Below, in pieces: positions 58,944-64,000 of a DNA stretch of 64,000 nucleotides. The position numbers and the translations under genes were made by a program. Each line of letters starts with the position of its first letter. Within the stretch, counting starts at the first letter, position 1. The DNA is taken from the NCBI RefSeq assembly GCF_000003855.2, contig NW_003101633.1, positions 62,001 through 126,000 of the forward strand. The letters run 5' to 3'. The DNA comes from Blastomyces gilchristii SLH14081. Lineage: Eukaryota; Ascomycota; Eurotiomycetes; Onygenales; Ajellomycetaceae. Below the pieces are notes generated by a model that was given only the letters and a program-made list of their open reading frames with translations, was not told where the DNA came from and did no database searches.

Positions 58944-59307
58944 TGTGGCGGGCTGCGCCCGATCAATCATATAGACTATTCTGTTACACTCCACAGATTT
59001 CAACCGCTTCATTCTCAAACGCGTATGCTCTGATTCACGGCCATTCTCAATCACCGATCTTCAGCCGCCACGAACACATACACTTCAATTCTCAGCCATT
59101 CTCAATCACCAATCCGCAGCTGCTATGAACGTGTGTATATTCTTCTGCCTTGAAGCTCCACCATGTACACCACTACATACACATATAAATATTCATCTTG
59201 ATCACTGATTCTTGCACTTTCTCTTTCTTTCCTTCTCTAATGTTTTTATCTTTGTTATATAAGACCTATCAGTATTATACTGATCTATTCAGTGTAGATC
59301 TCTTACA
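58944..59307 (+). repeat. G2 copy 2 5' LTR with internal 56-bp duplication
   Basis: 364 bp against 308 in copy 1. The extra 56 bp is a tandem copy of the stretch containing ctcagccattctcaatcacc (about 59030-59140). It keeps part of its CpG. Confidence 0.8.
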
Positions 59308-59567
59308 CTATAAAAACATTCATTATCTTCTTATTAGAAATGATTATTCATGCATTATCTTCTCATTAGAAATAATTATTCATTAAGAGATATCTGAACA
59401 TGTAACAACATGTAAGAAATAGAGAAACAGTTAAACAGTTAAGTGAACACTGAGTTTTCAGATAGAAGCTTACTTATCAGTCACTTTAACTCTGTAACAG
59501 AATCTTATGAAGAGAGTAAGATCTTACAAGAGAATATCAGTGAAAGATCTGAGAGTTCTGACACTCA

Positions 59568-59575
59568 GATGTATG
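59568..59575 (+). repeat. MITE target duplication (left)
   Basis: gatgtatg; repeated at 60081-60088. G2 copy 1 has a single mutated version (gatatata, 52013-52020), the empty site. Confidence 0.88.
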
Positions 59576-60080
59576 TAGACTGACCGTGTAACCGTGTCTG
59601 AGACCAGGACCAGATTTTTTGATAGTCTTATTATCAATTCGACTGATCCCATTACACAGTTTTAACATTAGATAGTAGTTTCATACTGTCTCAGTGAGAC
59701 TTACTGTCTACTCTTGTCACATTTTCCAAATGAGATCATGATTTCCACTTCTCAATTTAAATTATTTTTATTGCTTTAAATGACTTTAAATCTCATTTGA
59801 GCATTATCAAAAAGCATTACTTTTTAAAAAATTAAAAATAGTCTAAAAAAACCTTAAAATGTCTAAAAATAGTAACTTTATGCCAAGAATGGGACTAAAT
59901 GAGACTAAATGAAACCACTTTCTCATTTTTTTCAAGTCATGATTCTATTTTAAGATCTGATATATAGTCACTTTACATGTTTTTTTGATAGCCAGTCCCA
60001 GCGGGATTCACGCCAAGAAATGTATGAGATCAGACCAAATGAAATCAAATGTGAAATTCATGGTCTCAGCGGCCAGTCTA
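59576..60080 (-). mobile_element. Non-autonomous hAT-type MITE, 505 bp
   Basis: Reverse copy of 1880-2385: starts TAGACTGACCG and ends CGGCCAGTCTA, with a perfect 8-bp target duplication. It lies in the G2 copy 2 leader. No coding capacity. Confidence 0.9.
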
Positions 60081-60128
60081 GATGTATGAGAGATTTATAT
60101 AATTACACATTTAATGATTGATATAATC

Positions 60129-61290
60129 ATGTCTAATGATAATATGAAACTCTTAAACATGAGCATAGATGCGATGCCACAGTGGCTTCGAGCAATGTTG
60201 AAATTACAACAGTAACAGATAGCAGACATGCATGTCACTTAACAACTTCAATATGAAGAGATTCAATGATTAATTCATGCAATTCCAACATCTACAGAAT
60301 TGAATACAAAAGTGCTGAAAGAATACTTAGATGCTCTCACATATTTCAATACTTCTGATCTCACTCTCTACTCATCATAAAGAATGGAAATACTCATGAA
60401 ACTGAGTGTAGATAAAGATTTCATCAGTTCATTAATCAATCAAGATTGATATATCAATGAACAATTAAAAGGTCACATGAAACAGAAGTTTCATTCATGA
60501 ATGAAAGCATGTGAATCAGTGTTGTAAATGCCTGACAATATCATGAGATATCTTGATATTCTGTTTCAAGACACTGTCATGTAATAGAAAGTATTAGATT
60601 GATTACAGAGTGTTTAACAGAGAAATACTTCTCTTACAATATTCATTTCTGACTTCAATATCAAGATTCTAGAAGCAGGTAGTCAATCTTGAGAGAATTA
60701 AATAAAGATTAGCATGCTCAAGAAGATATTGACTTTCAAACTCTTACAGACTCTTATAAGTGTAGATAAAGACCAGACTTATAAAGACTTCTGCACACAG
60801 CTTTAGACATTGAATGACTATCTTATCAAGCTCAAGAGTATACAGAACAGTGGCAGAAGATGTTACATCTCAGTCACTTATACACCTGCACTGAAGAGAA
60901 GTAACAGCAATGATGCATATATTATGAACTGAATAGATTCAAATATCTATGCATAAGCAAGAGTTTTCACTATTTAAACAGACTTCTGAATTTCTGAGAT
61001 CACTTCTGAAGAAGTCACTGATTGACATCAATGTGAAGTATGTATCAACTGTAACTGATCAGAACATATTGCTTTCAACTGCTGATTAATCTATATATCT
61101 TCATACTCAAGAGAAAGATCAGTGCCTTCTCATTCAAAGAATGAATCAGTGCCTGTTCACATCAATCACATTACATTAGAAGAAGATTTGAAAGATAACT
61201 ATAAGAATGCTCTGATGAAACAGGGAAAAGATTAGCTTCTGTTCAAATTTGTAAACAGAAGCTTGAAGAGGTTGAACAACAATGATTTGA
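60129..61290 (+). pseudogene. G2 copy 2 gag relic
   Basis: Starts MSNDNMKLLNMSIDAMPQW, aligned with copy 1 but with two codons fewer near the N-terminus and a kept Trp where copy 1 has a stop. Later frame broken by stops. Confidence 0.5.
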
Positions 61291-61299
61291 AGAAGAAAT

Positions 61300-64000
61300 A
61301 ACAATGAATGCAATTCTTGTATCTACTGTGATTAATAACATGTATAATATGAAAGTCATGGTAGACAGCAGTCTATGTTACTATGCAATGATAAAATCTT
61401 CAGTTATAAGATATTATAATCTTCAGTGTATTCTCTTATCAAAACTCTGACTTCTCACAGAATTTAATGACTCAAAAGATGTTTGTATCTGTTATATAAT
61501 GAAACTAAATATAGATGTGAGAGAACATCAATATGAAGATGTCTATATATATGAAGTTGACAATCTCAATTACAATCTTATATTAGAACTTGTCTGATTA
61601 TCTGAACAAGGCATCTTGTTAAATGCTTGAAACAGGAGCTTGATATTCCCTAACAATGATAGAATTCATGAAGATAATATTCACAAGACTATGAACCTTA
61701 CACAGATCTCTGTCAATGCTTACAAAATACTCTGAAAAAGAAGTTGTCATCAAAATCACTGACAGAGTTATTAACAAGATCACTGACAGCAGAATCATGT
61801 GTCAATTTATTTCATCAGTCTGACTGATATCAAGAAGGCTCTAGAGAAGTTATCCTGTGTTACAATAACAGATTCTTATATGAAACTTTCTCAACAATAT
61901 CATGATTACTTAGATGTCTTTTAATAAGACAATATTATGAATATACCTTCTTTACAAGACTCAGGAGTGAATCACAGTATCAAGTTAGAAAAGAAGAATG
62001 ATAAGAACTCTGAGTCATCATGAGACTCTCTTTATAATATATCTCAAGATGAACTTCTTCTTCTTTGAAAGACACTCAATGATCTGTTAGATAAGAAATT
62101 TATATATATTAGCAACTCTTCTACTACAGCTTCTATTCTCTTTGCAAAGAAGTCAGATAAAGAACTCTAATTCTGTGTGAACTACTGAGATCTGAACAGA
62201 TTGACAAAGAAAGATCAATATCTCTTATCTCTCATCAATGAAACTCTAGCATGAATCAGATGAGCTCAATAATTTATAAAGTTAGATATCATCATCACAT
62301 TTCATAAGATTCATATCATTAAGGAAGATAAATGACTTACAGTATTCTGAACATATTATAACCTCTTTGAATGAATAGTCACACTCTTTGAACTGACTAA
62401 TATCTTCAGTACATTTCAGAAGTATATCAACTGAGTACTTTGAGATTTTCTTAATAAGTTTGTATCTGCTTATCTAGATAACATTCTCATCTTCACTGAT
62501 GAATTCAGAAAAGAATATTAAGAGTATGTGTGAAGAGTATTACAATGATTATAAGAAGCAGAACTATCAATTGATATTGACAAGTATAATTTCAAAGTTA
62601 AGAGTACTAAATACTTAGATTTCATCATAGAAGCTGGTAAGGAAATTCAAATAAATTCTGAGAAGATCTCTATCATTCTCAAATAAGAAGCTTCATATAC
62701 TGTGAAAGATATACAAAGCTTCATTGAATTCACTAACTTCTATCAGTGATTTATATGAAACTTCTCAGATATTGCAAGATCACTTACAGAACTCACTAAA
62801 AAGAACTCAGTATTTCAATGATCAGTGAACACTGAAGCTGCTTTTACACAGATAAAGAAGATATTCATTAATATCTCTCTGCTGATAACATTTGATTCTA
62901 ATCATAAGACAGTTGTTGAAGCTGATTTCTCTGACTATATAATAGAAGAAGTGATATTATAATATGATAATAAAGATGTTCTATAATCATGTGTCTTTAT
63001 ATCTAAGAAACTGAGTCTCACTGAATGCAATTATGAGATCTATGACAAGAAACTTCTTACAATTATACACTGTTTAGAAGAATGAGACTCTGAACTTCAA
63101 AGTGTCTCTGAATTTGAGATAGTTACAGATTATAAGAATCTTAAATACTTTACAACTATCTGTAAACTTATCAAATGATAGATACAATGATCTAAGTTCT
63201 TAAGTCACTTTCATTTTATGATACACTACTGTTATAACAGTTAGAACTCAATGACAGATGCTCTCTCATGACAAGAGCAGAATATATTATTCAATGTAAC
63301 AGATACTCACTGAATGAACTGAGAGCACTGGCTCTTAAATCTGAAGATACTAGTTGATCAAGATAGAACAGCTCACAGCACTATACATGCTTCTTCAATT
63401 AGAACTGTTACTGATATCTCAACTTCTTTCAAATCTACATTAGATGAGCTATGACATATAGCAGCTCAAACTGATGAACTTCTTCAAGCACTCACTGAAG
63501 TAGTATGATAAGAAGCATCTCAATTTCCCCCAGAATTACATGTAAGAATCAACATCTCAGAATGTTCAATTAATAATAATAATACTCTATAATTTTGTAA
63601 ACAATACTAAGTCTCTTACTCTGAACTCTTACATATCTGAATAATACAAGAGATGTATAATTTATGTATAACTGATTATTTAGACTATGAACAACTGTAT
63701 AGAATAATCTTCTGAGAGTTCTATTAATCTGAGATATTAAACAGTATTGAATACTTTGTCTGAAACTGCAATCACTGTTCTTTCATTATCTTATAAGAGA
63801 ACTGTAGAAAAAATCTACTGAAATCACTTGATATTTCTGATAGAATCTGATGAGATGTAGTAATTGACTTCACTGTTAATCTATCTGAGAGTAAGAATTG
63901 TAGAAACATTCTGATTATCATTGACTGACTAAGTAAAGATATAATATTGAAATCTTATAACAAGATAAATACTGAACAAGTCACTGAAGTCTTCTTACAA
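61300..64000 (+). pseudogene. G2 copy 2 pol relic (partial, window edge)
   Basis: Aligned with copy 1 pol: protease trace near 61330-61385 (MVDSSLCYYAM), RT YLDNILIFTDEF with the same Asn at about 62470-62510, RNase H about 62910-63070, integrase start VIDFTVNLSESKNCRNIL near 63857-63915. It shares the YLDN change with copy 1, so that substitution may predate their separation or be a repeated hit. Confidence 0.78.

Larger units (their letters stand above)
58944..64000 (+). mobile_element. Gypsy G2 copy 2 (runs off the window)
   Basis: Second copy in the same orientation: 5' LTR 58944-59307, gag start at 60129, pol from about 61300, RT region about 62060-62510 and integrase at the window end. 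It is interrupted in its leader by a hAT MITE. Decay is of the same kind as in copy 1, with independent stops. Confidence 0.82.

Overview
Organism and base composition. The window looks like a chromosome segment of a filamentous ascomycete (Pezizomycotina). Evidence: short introns with CTAAC/CTAAT-type branch points; Pezizomycotina-type gene families (acuF-like C2H2, DUF7580-like and fungal kinase-like proteins); a Tad1-type LINE with RNase H; chromodomain Gypsy elements; and genome compartments stripped by C-to-T mutation. The class cannot be fixed from this window; Eurotiomycetes is a guess. Very AT-rich, mutated transposon relics (about 1-34 kb and 51.6-64 kb) flank a balanced-GC island (about 34.3-51.6 kb) that holds the only normal-looking genes.

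Layout. 1-1722: LTR-gag fragment of Gypsy family G1 (minus). 1880-2385: a 506-bp hAT-type MITE. 3.3-16.4 kb: a nearly full G1 Gypsy (minus) whose integrase is split by LINE copy 1 (4182-11834, plus; 19-bp target duplication). 16.4-20.8 kb: AT-rich relics of unrecognised coding genes. 20805-34318: one large hAT transposon with an 8-bp target duplication at its two ends. It carries a decayed transposase and is itself split by LINE copy 2 (25397-33083, minus). 34.3-37.2 kb: balanced-GC DNA with an inverted-repeat remnant and a CCHC open frame. 37213-43413: complete Copia element (minus) with identical 149-bp LTRs, a 5-bp target duplication and one gag-pol frame broken only by stop codons. 43.9-50.5 kb: gene island. 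51446-57154 and 58944-64000 (window end): two copies of a second chromodomain Gypsy (G2); copy 2 carries another hAT MITE at 59576-60080.

Gene island. It holds an NTase-like C-terminal fragment (minus), an unrecognised two-exon gene (plus), a truncated DUF7580-like N-terminus (minus), a six-exon acuF-like C2H2 zinc-finger plus von Willebrand A gene (plus, one in-frame TGA) and a broken kinase-like gene (minus). Most are partial or carry one or more lesions, as expected for lineage-specific families beside heterochromatin.

How it fits together. The nesting order can be read from target duplications: LINE into Gypsy, LINE into hAT, hAT MITE into Gypsy. In the AT-rich blocks CpC, GpG and CpG have nearly vanished while CpA and CpT persist. 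The 5' ends of LINEs and LTRs keep their CpG. Genes were read by eye from the supplied sequence; family names rest on recalled motif patterns, not searches.
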